Origin: Hyphomicrobium sp. NDB2Meth4
GTDB lineage: Bacteria > Pseudomonadota > Alphaproteobacteria > Rhizobiales > Hyphomicrobiaceae
Length of the DNA: 64,000 nucleotides
Direction of reading: 5' to 3'
NCBI RefSeq assembly: GCF_900117445.1
Contig: NZ_FPEJ01000005.1
Location: 372,001 to 436,000 of the forward strand
Part shown: positions 26,707 to 35,118 of the stretch, piece by piece
Position numbering within the stretch: the first letter of the stretch is position 1
Layout of the letters: every line of letters begins with the position of its first letter
Notes under the pieces: generated by a model
What the model was told of the DNA's origin: nothing
The model's database searches: none
The model's input: the letters and a program-made list of their open reading frames with translations, nothing else
Position numbers and translations under genes: made by a program

Positions 26707-27120
26707 ATGCCAGGATCCATAGGCTTGCTATCGGTCGCAACGCGCGTAATCGCTGTCGCAGGTGCCCTGTTCGGTGCCTTCATGGTCCTGCGACAGGGCG
26801 ATAAATCCACCATCGCGCTCGTCATTATCGGCTTCTGGTTCGCCACACTCGCGGCGGCGCCATTTATTCTCCCATGGCGGCTTGCGCCAAGCCTCGATGA
26901 TCACAAGCTTGCAGGCTTCGTTTTGCTGGCCGGTACAGTCGCTGCAGCGTCTTTTTCAGTAGCAGTCTACTGGAAGACATTCGTCGACAACGCCAATCCC
27001 GACGCGCAGGACGGGCTCGTTTTTCTCTTCGTGCCGATCTACCAGCTTATCGGCCTTGGGCTCGCCTATTGGCTTGCCACCACACTTGCGACCCGCTCCG
27101 GGCTGCAACGCCGCCGCTGA
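26707..27120 (+). CDS. Small four-span membrane protein
   Basis: 137 residues with four hydrophobic stretches (about 8-30, 37-57, 66-88, 104-127). No domain or catalytic motif is recognised. It starts about 50 bases after the end of prfC on the same strand but has no visible functional tie to it. Role unknown. Confidence 0.75.
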   Translation: MPGSIGLLSVATRVIAVAGALFGAFMVLRQGDKSTIALVIIGFWFATLAAAPFILPWRLAPSLDDHKLAGFVLLAGTVAAASFSVAVYWKTFVDNANPDAQDGLVFLFVPIYQLIGLGLAYWLATTLATRSGLQRRR

Positions 27121-27205
27121 AGGTAATGAGCCATCGGGTCGAGCAAATTGCGAGCCTCTAGGGTAGGAGGCTGGTCAGCTGAGACCTCAAGCGCGCAAAT
27201 TCCGC

Positions 27206-28357
27206 TTATGCCGTCGAGCGTCGTGATCGGTACCTCGATCGGGCCAGCCGCAAGATCCACCCTGCTCGCAAAGGTAGGAATCTCATCCGGCCTCGCGCCA
27301 CCTCCTGCGCTTGCCGAACCGGATGGTGCGCCCCAGAAGCAGCGTGCTTTACCAGCCGCGCCAGCGCGGAGGAGGCTCCCAGTCTGATCGGCCGTCTCAG
27401 CATCGCTGTGAAAGCGTAATCCTTCGCACCGGCAGGCGACTGCACTGCCTCTCGGCCAGCAGGCTTCTCCGATACAACGGCCGGCGCCTTTCCACTCCCA
27501 CCCGAAAGCAAAGCGGATGAGCGTGCCACAGTGACCTCGATTGACCGCGCACAAACGGTTGCGAGGTCGAGTTCCGGTGCTGCCCGCTTTCCGATCTCGC
27601 GCCACAGCCTATTGTCGATCCGAGAGCGCCAGCGCAACGCGTCCACCGCAGCCGCACTCATATATTCGGCAAGCACGCCTCGATGCTGCTCCGGCACCGG
27701 AGAGGTGACTTTCTCGCGTAGCGGCACCACTCTTTTGCCCACCCAGGCGCCGAGCTTGCCCCAGATTTTTGGATCTTCCACGAGGCCGACAAACTCAAAG
27801 CGCTGCAGCCGCTCCAGACACAGCGCCAGTATGCGGTCATCGTCTGCTTCATCGAAGAATTCATCGGTTGGAACGTCAGGCCAAAGCAGCATTCTCGCGA
27901 ACACATTATCCGTCTGACACGACACCTTCGGCTCATTGAGGAAATCTAGAAGAGGTGCGTGCGCCGAACTGAGCCTGCGCTCCCAATCGTTCCGATCCTC
28001 TGACCTTGCGGCCCCCGACCGCCAGAAAATCCAATGCGAAAGAAGACGCGAGAACGGCTCGCGCATGATCGTCATACGCCGTGCCGACGGCATCCTCGCG
28101 TCAATCGTCGACAGGGAAAAATGACCCGCAAGAAAATCAGTCTTGGGTGGGATTTCGTCGGGCTTCAGGTAGATGTAGCGCATCGACGACGGCGACAACT
28201 CGTGGAAATCGTTGAAGCCTCCGAACAGCGCGCGGTCGAACCCGCCCACACAGTGGCGAGGTCTCAAGGACTTGATCAGACCTCGCGTGAAGCTCGTTCC
28301 CGCGGTCTTGGGCACATGCATGTAAGCCAAAGGGAGACGGGACTGAGAAGACAGCAT
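27206..28357 (-). CDS. Sulfotransferase-like protein
   Basis: About 383 residues from ATG 28357; upstream in-frame GTG codons (28369, 28390) are alternatives. The 5'-PAPS loop appears as HVPKTAGTSF near residues 14-23, and MREPFSRLLSHWIFW corresponds to the 3'-phosphate-binding segment. These are the hallmarks of the sulfotransferase family that modifies carbohydrates or lipids. The C-terminal about 110 residues are low-complexity and basic, unlike the usual domain end. The acceptor is unknown. A methyltransferase gene lies upstream on the same strand, which hints at a glycan-decoration role. Confidence 0.83.
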   Translation of the reverse strand: MLSSQSRLPLAYMHVPKTAGTSFTRGLIKSLRPRHCVGGFDRALFGGFNDFHELSPSSMRYIYLKPDEIPPKTDFLAGHFSLSTIDARMPSARRMTIMREPFSRLLSHWIFWRSGAARSEDRNDWERRLSSAHAPLLDFLNEPKVSCQTDNVFARMLLWPDVPTDEFFDEADDDRILALCLERLQRFEFVGLVEDPKIWGKLGAWVGKRVVPLREKVTSPVPEQHRGVLAEYMSAAAVDALRWRSRIDNRLWREIGKRAAPELDLATVCARSIEVTVARSSALLSGGSGKAPAVVSEKPAGREAVQSPAGAKDYAFTAMLRRPIRLGASSALARLVKHAASGAHHPVRQAQEVARGRMRFLPLRAGWILRLARSRYRSRRSTA

Positions 28358-28743
28358 GGCGTCAGACACTTCCTCTTGAGGAAAGCGCACTAATGGCCAT
28401 CGACGTTTAGCCGGTTACGCCTTCCCGATGATCCAAGCGAACCTCAGCTTAGCCATCGAGGACTGTCTGTCTTGCACGGCCGAACAGTTGTTCAACATCG
28501 CCAACATCTTTTGCGCGCTTCGCCGTAGCTCGCCCGTGTCCGGCCTCCGATTACTCGCGCCTCGCTACCCATGGCAGCCAAAACACAACTTCACGTCGTC
28601 TCAGGGCCTGCGAGCCGACATGGCTGCGGTATGCGTCTCCGCTTCCCAGATGCTCATTCATTCAGCGGGGCTATAATTCGCCTACTTCGAGCCGAGCCGC
28701 TCGGTGCTATGACCGGACAGGAGGACAGCTGCCTCTCTGGTAC
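28358..28743. other. Gene-free stretch between the sulfotransferase and methyltransferase genes
   Basis: Short open frames here have no protein character. No hairpin of note or tRNA is visible. The two flanking minus-strand genes are therefore probably not tightly co-transcribed. Confidence 0.45.
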
Positions 28744-29547
28744 CTACCGCCGCTGCAAGAGCGCGTTCACTAGGGGCACATAGATCTGGCGAGCGAAATG
28801 CTCTCTTGCCGAACCCGGCGGGGCAAATTGCCGGCGAACCCCGCGCGCGAACGGAACCAGCGCGGCTGCTACCCTGGACCGCTCCGTCAACGTTCTGCGT
28901 GGCACCACGGGTTCTGCCGCAGGCAGAAGGTTCCAAGCCGGCGCTTGAACCTTCTCTACGACAAGCTCGATTTCATAGCAGCCACACGAATGCCTCTCTG
29001 GCGGGATGCCGTAATTGTAGCCGAAGTCATTATCCTCGATGTGCCGCACTCGGTACGTGTTGGGCTTGAGCGACCGCTCTATTTCTCCCAGCAGCGAGGC
29101 CGGTGTGTAAAAGCGCTTGTGATCTCCGTTCCAGTTCGACGGCAATTCTTCTTTCTTCTCGTACAGAAATTTGTGCGGCACCGTGATGACGAGATAGCCA
29201 CCCACCCGCAACACGCGGAACCAGTCCCGCAGCGCACCTTCAAAATCATCGATGTGTTCAAGACAGTGGCTCGCATAGACGGCGTCCTGACTGCCTTCGG
29301 GAAACGGCAACCGCTTGCCGTCATAGCCCGGATAGTCGAGGTCGACGCCGATCGCTAGCGGCGTGATCGGCAGCACATCCTGGAGATATCCCTTGTATCC
29401 GATGTCGAGGATATTCGGCCCTGATAGGTACTTCGCGATGAAGCCATTCTTCAACTTCAGGCCGAACGTCTTTCGCGACTCTTCCCCGACGAGCCGAGAT
29501 GGATCGATTCCTAGCGCGCAGTCCGCCATGGCTAGCTGCCCCATCAT
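28744..29547 (-). CDS. SAM-dependent methyltransferase
   Basis: 267 residues (start at ATG 29547, or the in-frame ATG near 29529). The class I Rossmann signature is clear: NILDIGYKGYLQ for motif I, then GVDLDYPGYDG, PFPEGSQDAVYASHCLEHIDD and FRVLRVGGYLVITVPH. This matches the Methyltransf_11/23 type seen in polysaccharide and natural-product pathways. After the catalytic domain there is a less conserved C-terminal segment of about 80 residues. Substrate unknown; it neighbours a sulfotransferase-like gene. Confidence 0.88.
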   Translation of the reverse strand: MMGQLAMADCALGIDPSRLVGEESRKTFGLKLKNGFIAKYLSGPNILDIGYKGYLQDVLPITPLAIGVDLDYPGYDGKRLPFPEGSQDAVYASHCLEHIDDFEGALRDWFRVLRVGGYLVITVPHKFLYEKKEELPSNWNGDHKRFYTPASLLGEIERSLKPNTYRVRHIEDNDFGYNYGIPPERHSCGCYEIELVVEKVQAPAWNLLPAAEPVVPRRTLTERSRVAAALVPFARGVRRQFAPPGSAREHFARQIYVPLVNALLQRR

Positions 29548-29826
29548 TAAAACCTAAGGTTGTATAACAGCAAACGCCCCCCCGCCAAAGGGCGTTCGCG
29601 CATCTATGCACATTGACTATGGTTGAGCAGTACGTCCGCGACTCAGCGAGAACGGGAACCTCGATGCTCATCGGGCCGGTCGGCACTGAACCACTCACGC
29701 CTCCTGCACCAGAGCGCTGATTTCTCGGACAAATAGCCGCTTCGAAAGAAGCTGTTTGCACCCCCCGCTGAGACAGGCGGCCTCGCTTGCGTCGACGAAG
29801 AAACGCCACTATACGAACCCCCTGCT

Positions 29827-29901
29827 GGTCCCTTCGTCTATCGGTTAGGACGCGAGATTTTCAATCTTGAAAGACGGGTTCGACTCCCGTAGGGACCGCC
29901 A
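29827..29901 (+). tRNA. tRNA-Glu (TTC anticodon)
   Basis: 75 bases including an encoded CCA (29899-29901). The acceptor stem GGTCCCT (29827-29833) pairs with AGGGACC (29891-29897). The D-arm carries GTCT...GGAC, the anticodon stem is CGAGA/TCTTG around the loop TTTTCAA (anticodon TTC), and the T-loop has GGTTCGACTCC. All elements of the glutamate tRNA are present. Non-coding DNA of about 280 bases precedes it and holds no other feature I can support. Confidence 0.96.
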
Positions 29902-30141
29902 GCAATTTCAATCACTTATCGCTGCTTCCCAACTCCACTGCTCGCCGTGAGCCGTGCAGATGCGCGCGACATTGCACTGCAGCAAACTTGCCCGCGAGAG
30001 CGCCCTCCGGTCGCCCGCACCAGAGAGGCTGAACGCCATCCAGTCCAAAGGCTGCGCCTCGGTTCGTTAACGCCCGATCCTGGAACCAGCTTTTGGGCTG
30101 CTCCGTTCTTCGACCACCGACGAACAGAGCAAAAGCAGGAA

Positions 30142-30831
30142 ATGCAGCCACACTCCGACATTATCGCCACGACCAGTGCCGACAGAGACCAGATTGCAGA
30201 TGAGCTGCGCACGTTTGTGGCGGCCCCAGATTTCCCCTGCGTCGGCGCCAAGGCTGCGCTGCGGCGACATCAACTCGAAATTCTCGTCGCCTCTGACATT
30301 CGCCGCAACGCCTACGATCGCCTGGTGACCCATCGCCTCCAGGAATTCGCTATCGGCCACGATATCGATCAGACCATGTTTGTCAGCCAGGCGATCGTCT
30401 ACCGCAACGATGCCGATCTGACCGAATGCCAGTTCGAAACGTTCCTGTGGCAACGCCTCAGCGCCTTCCATGCCATTGATGCCGAAACATACCGCTGGGA
30501 CCCGAGCGTCGACTCCGACCCGGATTCTCCGCACTTCAGTCTAAGCATTGGCGGCAAGGGGTTCTTCGTGGTCGGACTCCACCCGAACGCTGCGCGGCTC
30601 GCCCGGCGCTTCAGGTATCCGACTCTGATCTTCAATCTTCACGCCCAGTTTGAGCGACTGCGCGAGGAAGGCCGGTACGATAAGATCCGGGAAACAACCA
30701 TTGCGCGCGACGTCGCCCTGCAGGGCACCCCGAACCCAATGCTTGCGCGCCACGGCTCCGGACCGGTAGCGGCCCAATTCAGCGGTCGCCGTGTGGGCAA
30801 GGCCTGGAAGTGCCCGTTCCGCCATGCGTAA
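30142..30831 (+). CDS. YqcI/YcgG-family protein (GntA-like, predicted heme-dependent N-hydroxylase)
   Basis: 229 residues from ATG 30142. The family core is well kept: PDFPCVGAKAALRRHQ, then LWQRLSAFH, FFVVGLHPNAARLARRFRYPTLIFNLHAQFE, RDVALQGTPNPMLARHG and SGRRVGKAWKCPF. A relative, GntA of guanitoxin biosynthesis, hydroxylates a guanidine nitrogen with a heme cofactor. Here the substrate is unknown. The gene overlaps the next (DUF1989) gene by 8 bases, a sign of a functional pair, and lies about 240 bases after tRNA-Glu. Confidence 0.88.
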   Translation: MQPHSDIIATTSADRDQIADELRTFVAAPDFPCVGAKAALRRHQLEILVASDIRRNAYDRLVTHRLQEFAIGHDIDQTMFVSQAIVYRNDADLTECQFETFLWQRLSAFHAIDAETYRWDPSVDSDPDSPHFSLSIGGKGFFVVGLHPNAARLARRFRYPTLIFNLHAQFERLREEGRYDKIRETTIARDVALQGTPNPMLARHGSGPVAAQFSGRRVGKAWKCPFRHA

Positions 30832-31405
30832 CCGGATTGCGCCGCGCAGCGGCACCGCATTCGAGCTGCGCAAAGGGCAACGCCTGTCCGTCACCGATCC
30901 GCAGGGAGAACAGGTGAGCGACATGCTCGCGTTCTCACTGGAAGATGTGCGCGAGCACCTCTCGTCGGGCCGCAGCCTCGACTATGCGTCGAAGCTCTTT
31001 CTCTCCTCGGGAAATGTACTCTATTCCAATCGCAGCCGTCCCATGCTCGAGATCGTGGAAGACACAGTTGGCCGGCACGACTTTCTGCTGACGCCGTGTT
31101 CCGCCGATACATTTCGCATCATCTATGGGGACCACAGCCCGCACCACGGCTGTCAGGGCAACTTCGAACGCGCACTCGCGCCGTACGGCATCACCGCCGA
31201 CGACATTCCGGTCGCTTTCAATATCTTCATGAACGTCGCCATAGATGGGGAAACCGGGGCAATCGCCGTGAAGCCGCCGCGCAGCAAGGCTGGCGATCAC
31301 ATAGCATTTGTTGCCCTGATGGATCTCGTCGTCGCATTGACCGCGTGCTCGGCGCCTCAGAGCAACAACGGCTCATTCAAGCCGATCGACTGGGAAATTC
31401 TCTAG
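30824..31405 (+). CDS. DUF1989 / urea carboxylase-associated family protein
   Basis: 193 residues from ATG 30824, inside the end of the YcgG gene (ATGCGTAA). The pattern of the family is present: APRSGTAFELRKGQRLSVTDPQGEQVSDMLAF at the start, then SNRSRPMLEIVEDTVGRHDFLLTPCSADT, HHGCQGNFERAL and DIPVAFNIFMNVAIDGETG. These proteins sit near urea carboxylase or guanidine-type genes, and the conserved His, Cys and Glu suggest a metal site. The role is unproven; coupling to a predicted N-hydroxylase points to nitrogen-compound metabolism. Confidence 0.9.
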   Translation: MRNRIAPRSGTAFELRKGQRLSVTDPQGEQVSDMLAFSLEDVREHLSSGRSLDYASKLFLSSGNVLYSNRSRPMLEIVEDTVGRHDFLLTPCSADTFRIIYGDHSPHHGCQGNFERALAPYGITADDIPVAFNIFMNVAIDGETGAIAVKPPRSKAGDHIAFVALMDLVVALTACSAPQSNNGSFKPIDWEIL

Positions 31406-31446
31406 GCGGAACGACCACGATTGCGCGAGCGCAGGAGCCGCGCGTT

Positions 31447-33282
31447 TCAGCCCTGGCGCCGCGGATCGGCGGCGTCGTCAATATGCACCTCGATGCGCTC
31501 CCGGCCATTGAACGATGACCGTTTCACCGTGCCAGCAACGTGCAGAGGCAATCCGCTTCCCAGCAGCAAGTCGCCCAGCGGACTGCCCGCCGCACGGAAC
31601 GCGATGGCCTCCAGCCGCGCGCCGTCGGCCGATTGCAGTACGCAGCGCACATGCGCCTCGCCTACCACCTTGGCAAACTTCACGTGCGTCGCTGGAAATG
31701 CGAACCGCGGCGTAGGATTGCCCTGGCCATAAGGTCCCACACGTCCGATGAGATCCAACAGCTCTTCGCTCACGCCGGACGCCGTCAGCGATCCGTCGAT
31801 CTCGAGCGCGTGTCGTTCCCGCGCCTGCCCGAGACTGTCCTTCAGCTCGTCATGCAGGAACGCTTCCAGCTCCGCCAACTTCGCGCGCTCGACCGTCAGG
31901 CCGGCAGCCATCGCATGCCCGCCGCCCTTCACCAGATGCCCCGCAGCGACAGCCGCACGAACGGCTCCACCGATGTCGGCCCCGGCAACGGATCGCAGCG
32001 ATCCCGTGCCTTCCCCGCCGGCCTCTTCGTTCCACGCGATCACGCACGAGGGCAACCGGAACCGCTCCGTCAATCTGCTGGCGACGAGACCAACGACACC
32101 CTTGTGCCAAGTGTGCGAGCCGAGCAGCAGCAGCGCCATGTCAGGACGCTCGCCCAACCTGATCTCAGCTTCAGCCAGCGCCTCGTCGAGCATCTGCTTT
32201 TCAAGCGCGCGCCGCTCTTTGTTGAGCCGGTCGAGCAGCGCCGCGATACGCGCCGCCTCCACCTCGTCCTCGCCGGCGAGTAGACGCGAGCCCAGCGCCG
32301 CGTCGCCGATCCGACCGCCGGCATTGATGCGCGGACCAAGGATGAAACCGAGATGATAGGGCGTCGGCGGTTCGTTGAGCCCCGCCGCATCGCCCAGCGC
32401 CTTGAGGCCTTTGTTGCGTCGCCAGCGCATCACCTGCAGGCCTTGCGTCACGTAGGCGCGATTGAGCCCCACCAGCGGCACGACGTCGGCAACGGTCGCC
32501 AGCGCCACGAGATCGAGTTCCGCCATGAGGTCGGGCTCCGCCACACCCCCCGCATAGAACCCGCGCCGGCGCAGCTCACGGGTCGTTGCCACCAGCACCA
32601 GGAAGCAAACGCCGGCTGCGCAAAGATGCCCGAGCCCCGAGACATCGTCCTGCCGGTTTGGATTGACCACCGCGCGCGCGGGCGGCAGCACTTCGTCGGC
32701 CTGATGGTGATCGATCACCACCACGTCGCATCCGAGTTCCTTCGCCCGCTGCAACGGCGCACTGCTCGTCGTGCCGCAGTCGACCGTAACGATCAGCTGC
32801 GCGCCTTCCTTCACCAGCCCTTCGATGGCAGCTACGTTCGGTCCATAACCTTCGAACAGGCGGTCGGGAATATAGATGCGCGCATTGATGCCGTGGTGAA
32901 CCAGGAAGCGCGACATCAGCGCCGCCGATGAAGCACCATCGACGTCATAATCGCCGAACACCGCAACGTGCTGGCGCTTTTCGATCGCATCGGCGAGCCG
33001 GGCAGCGGCGACATCCATGTCACGCACGCTGCTGGGATCCGGCATCAGCGCTTTTAGCGTCGGATTGAGCACGATGGGTACATCGTCGACGGCGATCCCG
33101 CGCGCCGCCAGCACCCGGCCGAGAAGGTCGGGAAGTCCGTGCCGTTGGCTAATGGCAGCGGCGCGAAGGTGCCCATCACCGGAAAGCCGCTCTCGCCATT
33201 GCAGCCCGCGCGCCGATGCTACGACACCCAGGAACGGAACGGCATCTGTGGTCTCGTCCCGCCGCTTCCGCGCCGCAACCAT
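31447..33282 (-). CDS. recJ: Single-stranded-DNA-specific exonuclease RecJ
   Basis: 611 residues from ATG 33282 with GGGGGAG upstream. RecJ digests ssDNA 5' to 3' in recombination and mismatch repair. DHH-phosphoesterase motifs are intact: AVFGDYDVDGASSAAL, TVDCGTTSS, VVIDHHQADE and LGHLCAAG, and a DHHA1 region ends with KGGGHAMAAGLTV. The C-terminal OB-fold is present (VGPYGQGNPTPRFAF). It is last in a minus-strand series after glpX and a membrane protein gene. Confidence 0.97.
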   Translation of the reverse strand: MVAARKRRDETTDAVPFLGVVASARGLQWRERLSGDGHLRAAAISQRHGLPDLLGRVLAARGIAVDDVPIVLNPTLKALMPDPSSVRDMDVAAARLADAIEKRQHVAVFGDYDVDGASSAALMSRFLVHHGINARIYIPDRLFEGYGPNVAAIEGLVKEGAQLIVTVDCGTTSSAPLQRAKELGCDVVVIDHHQADEVLPPARAVVNPNRQDDVSGLGHLCAAGVCFLVLVATTRELRRRGFYAGGVAEPDLMAELDLVALATVADVVPLVGLNRAYVTQGLQVMRWRRNKGLKALGDAAGLNEPPTPYHLGFILGPRINAGGRIGDAALGSRLLAGEDEVEAARIAALLDRLNKERRALEKQMLDEALAEAEIRLGERPDMALLLLGSHTWHKGVVGLVASRLTERFRLPSCVIAWNEEAGGEGTGSLRSVAGADIGGAVRAAVAAGHLVKGGGHAMAAGLTVERAKLAELEAFLHDELKDSLGQARERHALEIDGSLTASGVSEELLDLIGRVGPYGQGNPTPRFAFPATHVKFAKVVGEAHVRCVLQSADGARLEAIAFRAAGSPLGDLLLGSGLPLHVAGTVKRSSFNGRERIEVHIDDAADPRRQG

Positions 33283-33422
33283 GCGCTCCCCCGGATTGAT
33301 TCGCCTTCAGCCGACTTCACCACCCCCGCGATGAGTTGGCGATACGCACACACCAGCTTATCCACAGGCACTGGCCCTGCCTTTCCGCCGCAAGCGCAAC
33401 AGGCCTGATGCCTTGCCTAACC

Positions 33423-33469
33423 GTCCGCGTAGCGGACAAGGCGCCAAGGGCGCCCGGCGCGAGCGCCGG
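33423..33469 (-). terminator. Three tandem GC-rich hairpins between the membrane protein gene and recJ
   Basis: GTCCGC-GTA-GCGGAC (33423-33437), GGCGCC-AAG-GGCGCC (33440-33454, first copy 33440-33445) and CCGGC...GCCGG (about 33454-33469) are three consecutive perfect stems. They lie within 47 non-coding bases after the 33527 gene stop and before the recJ start. No U-run is seen, so an mRNA-processing or attenuating role is as likely as termination. Confidence 0.45.
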
Positions 33470-33526
33470 CTATCAACAGAGCGCAACGCGAGATGTCGCG
33501 AAGCGTCTCTCAGCTTGTGTCAGTTT

Positions 33527-34042
33527 CTAACTTCGATAGTGCTTCCACATCCGCAGCAGCGTCCGATGCATCTCCTCGGGCTCCCCGGTGAACGGCTCAA
33601 GGTTGATCCCGATCACGTTCGAGCGCGCCATAACCCACGGCAATCGCATCAGCGAGCGCCAGAACGGTTGCTTCCGCCAGTCGGCGACGAGCGCACTCGA
33701 CAGCCGCGTCTTGAGGCCGATCTGCAGCTCATGGATGGTGCTGGCGCGCACCGCCATCTCGGTCAGCTCGATGCTGCCGATCGCGCTCCAGCGAACAAGC
33801 CCGAGGCCCTGAATGAAGATTCCATACTGGTTGGCGCCGATGACGGGGCGCTTTTCGAGCAGCGGCACGTTGTAATAGGTCACGCCCGCCGCGGCGACGC
33901 CCAGCACCAGCCATAACGTGCTTCCGGTCGCCAGGGCGGCGGCCAGGAAGGCCGCTGACAGGAACGCCACCGCATAGACGGGCGCCTGGATTTCCTCGCG
34001 GCCATAGGTGACGGAGAAACCGCCGACGTTACGTTCGTCCAC
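33527..34042 (-). CDS. Membrane protein of unknown function, PH-like C-terminus
   Basis: 171 residues from GTG 34042, which has AAGGGG seven bases upstream (ATG 34069 is the alternative). Two adjacent hydrophobic stretches (about 23-57) are followed by KRPVIGANQYGIFIQGLGLVRWSAIGSIELTEM, a strand pattern like bacterial PH or STM3941-type domains. It sits between glpX and recJ on the same strand. The function is unknown. Confidence 0.8.
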   Translation of the reverse strand: MDERNVGGFSVTYGREEIQAPVYAVAFLSAAFLAAALATGSTLWLVLGVAAAGVTYYNVPLLEKRPVIGANQYGIFIQGLGLVRWSAIGSIELTEMAVRASTIHELQIGLKTRLSSALVADWRKQPFWRSLMRLPWVMARSNVIGINLEPFTGEPEEMHRTLLRMWKHYRS

Positions 34043-34128
34043 GCTCGTTCCCCTTGGAAGTGCGCCCACGAATGGGGACCATTGTCGGGGAACACCGCTG
34101 CCGGTTCAAGGCCGGACGATACGATCGG

Positions 34129-35100
34129 CTACTCGCCGATGCGGCACTTCGTTTGAATGCGCCGAACCGTGCCCGTTTTGGAGCGCATCACGACAGAATC
34201 GACCTCGGCGAAGTCGCCGCGGAAGCGCACGCCGTCGAGCAGCGATCCATCAGTCACCCCGGCAGCCGAGAAGATCACGTCACCCGACGCCATGTCCTCG
34301 AGCCTGAACTTGCGATTGATATCGGCGATGCCCATCGTCGCGGCGCGCGCACGCTCTTCTTCGTTTGCCGGCATCAGGCGCCCCTGGATCTGCCCGCCGA
34401 TGCAGCGCAGGGCCGCTGCCGCAAGAACGCCTTCCGGCGCGCCACCCGAGCCGAGATAGATGTCGACGCCTGTCTCCTCGGGATCGGTCGTCCAGATGAC
34501 GCCGGCAATGTCACCATCGGGGATCAGTTGCACCCCAGCGCCAACGGCACGCACCGCAGCGATCAGTTCGGCATGGCGCGGACGATCGAGGATGCATGCG
34601 GTGATCTCCGACACCGGCACGCCCTTGGCCTTTGCCAACGCAATGATGTTGTCACCGGGAGCCGCATCCAGATCGACGAGGTCCGGCGCGTAGCCCGGGC
34701 CAATGGCAATCTTGTTCATATACATGTCGGGCGCGTGCAGCAGTCCACCCCGCTCCGACATCGCCAGAACCGCCAACGCATTCGGCATCGCTTTGGCGCA
34801 GATCGTCGTGCCTTCCAGCGGATCGACGGCGATATCGACCTCAGGCCCCTCGCCGGAACCGACCTTCTCGCCGATGTAAAGCATCGGCGCTTCGTCCATC
34901 TCGCCTTCGCCGATCACCACGGTGCCGCGGATCGCCAGATTGGCCAGCTCGCGCCGCATGGCGTCGACCGCAGCTTTGTCAGCCGCCTTTTCAGCACCGC
35001 GCCCGCGCAGCCGCGCAGCCGCAATAGCGGCTGCCTCGGTGACGCGCGTCACCTCGAGTACGAGCGTGCGGCTGAGACCTGAATCACTGTCGCTTGCCAT
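34129..35100 (-). CDS. glpX: Class II fructose-1,6-bisphosphatase (GlpX)
   Basis: 323 residues from ATG 35100; the reading extends six residues to a TTG at 35118. The enzyme removes the C1 phosphate of fructose-1,6-bisphosphate in gluconeogenesis or the Calvin cycle. Family motifs are intact: VVIGEGEMDEAPMLYIGE, DIAVDPLEGTT, GDNIIALAKAKGVPV and SGGAPEGVLAAAALRC. It follows hom by 18 bases and is probably in the same operon. Confidence 0.97.
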   Translation of the reverse strand: MASDSDSGLSRTLVLEVTRVTEAAAIAAARLRGRGAEKAADKAAVDAMRRELANLAIRGTVVIGEGEMDEAPMLYIGEKVGSGEGPEVDIAVDPLEGTTICAKAMPNALAVLAMSERGGLLHAPDMYMNKIAIGPGYAPDLVDLDAAPGDNIIALAKAKGVPVSEITACILDRPRHAELIAAVRAVGAGVQLIPDGDIAGVIWTTDPEETGVDIYLGSGGAPEGVLAAAALRCIGGQIQGRLMPANEEERARAATMGIADINRKFRLEDMASGDVIFSAAGVTDGSLLDGVRFRGDFAEVDSVVMRSKTGTVRRIQTKCRIGE

Positions 35101-35118
35101 GGCCCCATCCCTCTCCAA

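Noticed and set aside
28428-28676. Open frame of 82 codons between the sulfotransferase and methyltransferase genes
   Set aside because: No ribosome site, no domain, and a composition like random frames.
29821-30141. Integrated element with att site at tRNA-Glu
   Set aside because: No integrase gene and no second copy of the tRNA 3' end is seen in the window.
33358-33366. Perfect DnaA box TTATCCACA upstream of recJ
   Set aside because: A single site without a cluster, AT-rich unwinding region or dnaA/dnaN/parAB neighbours; not an origin.
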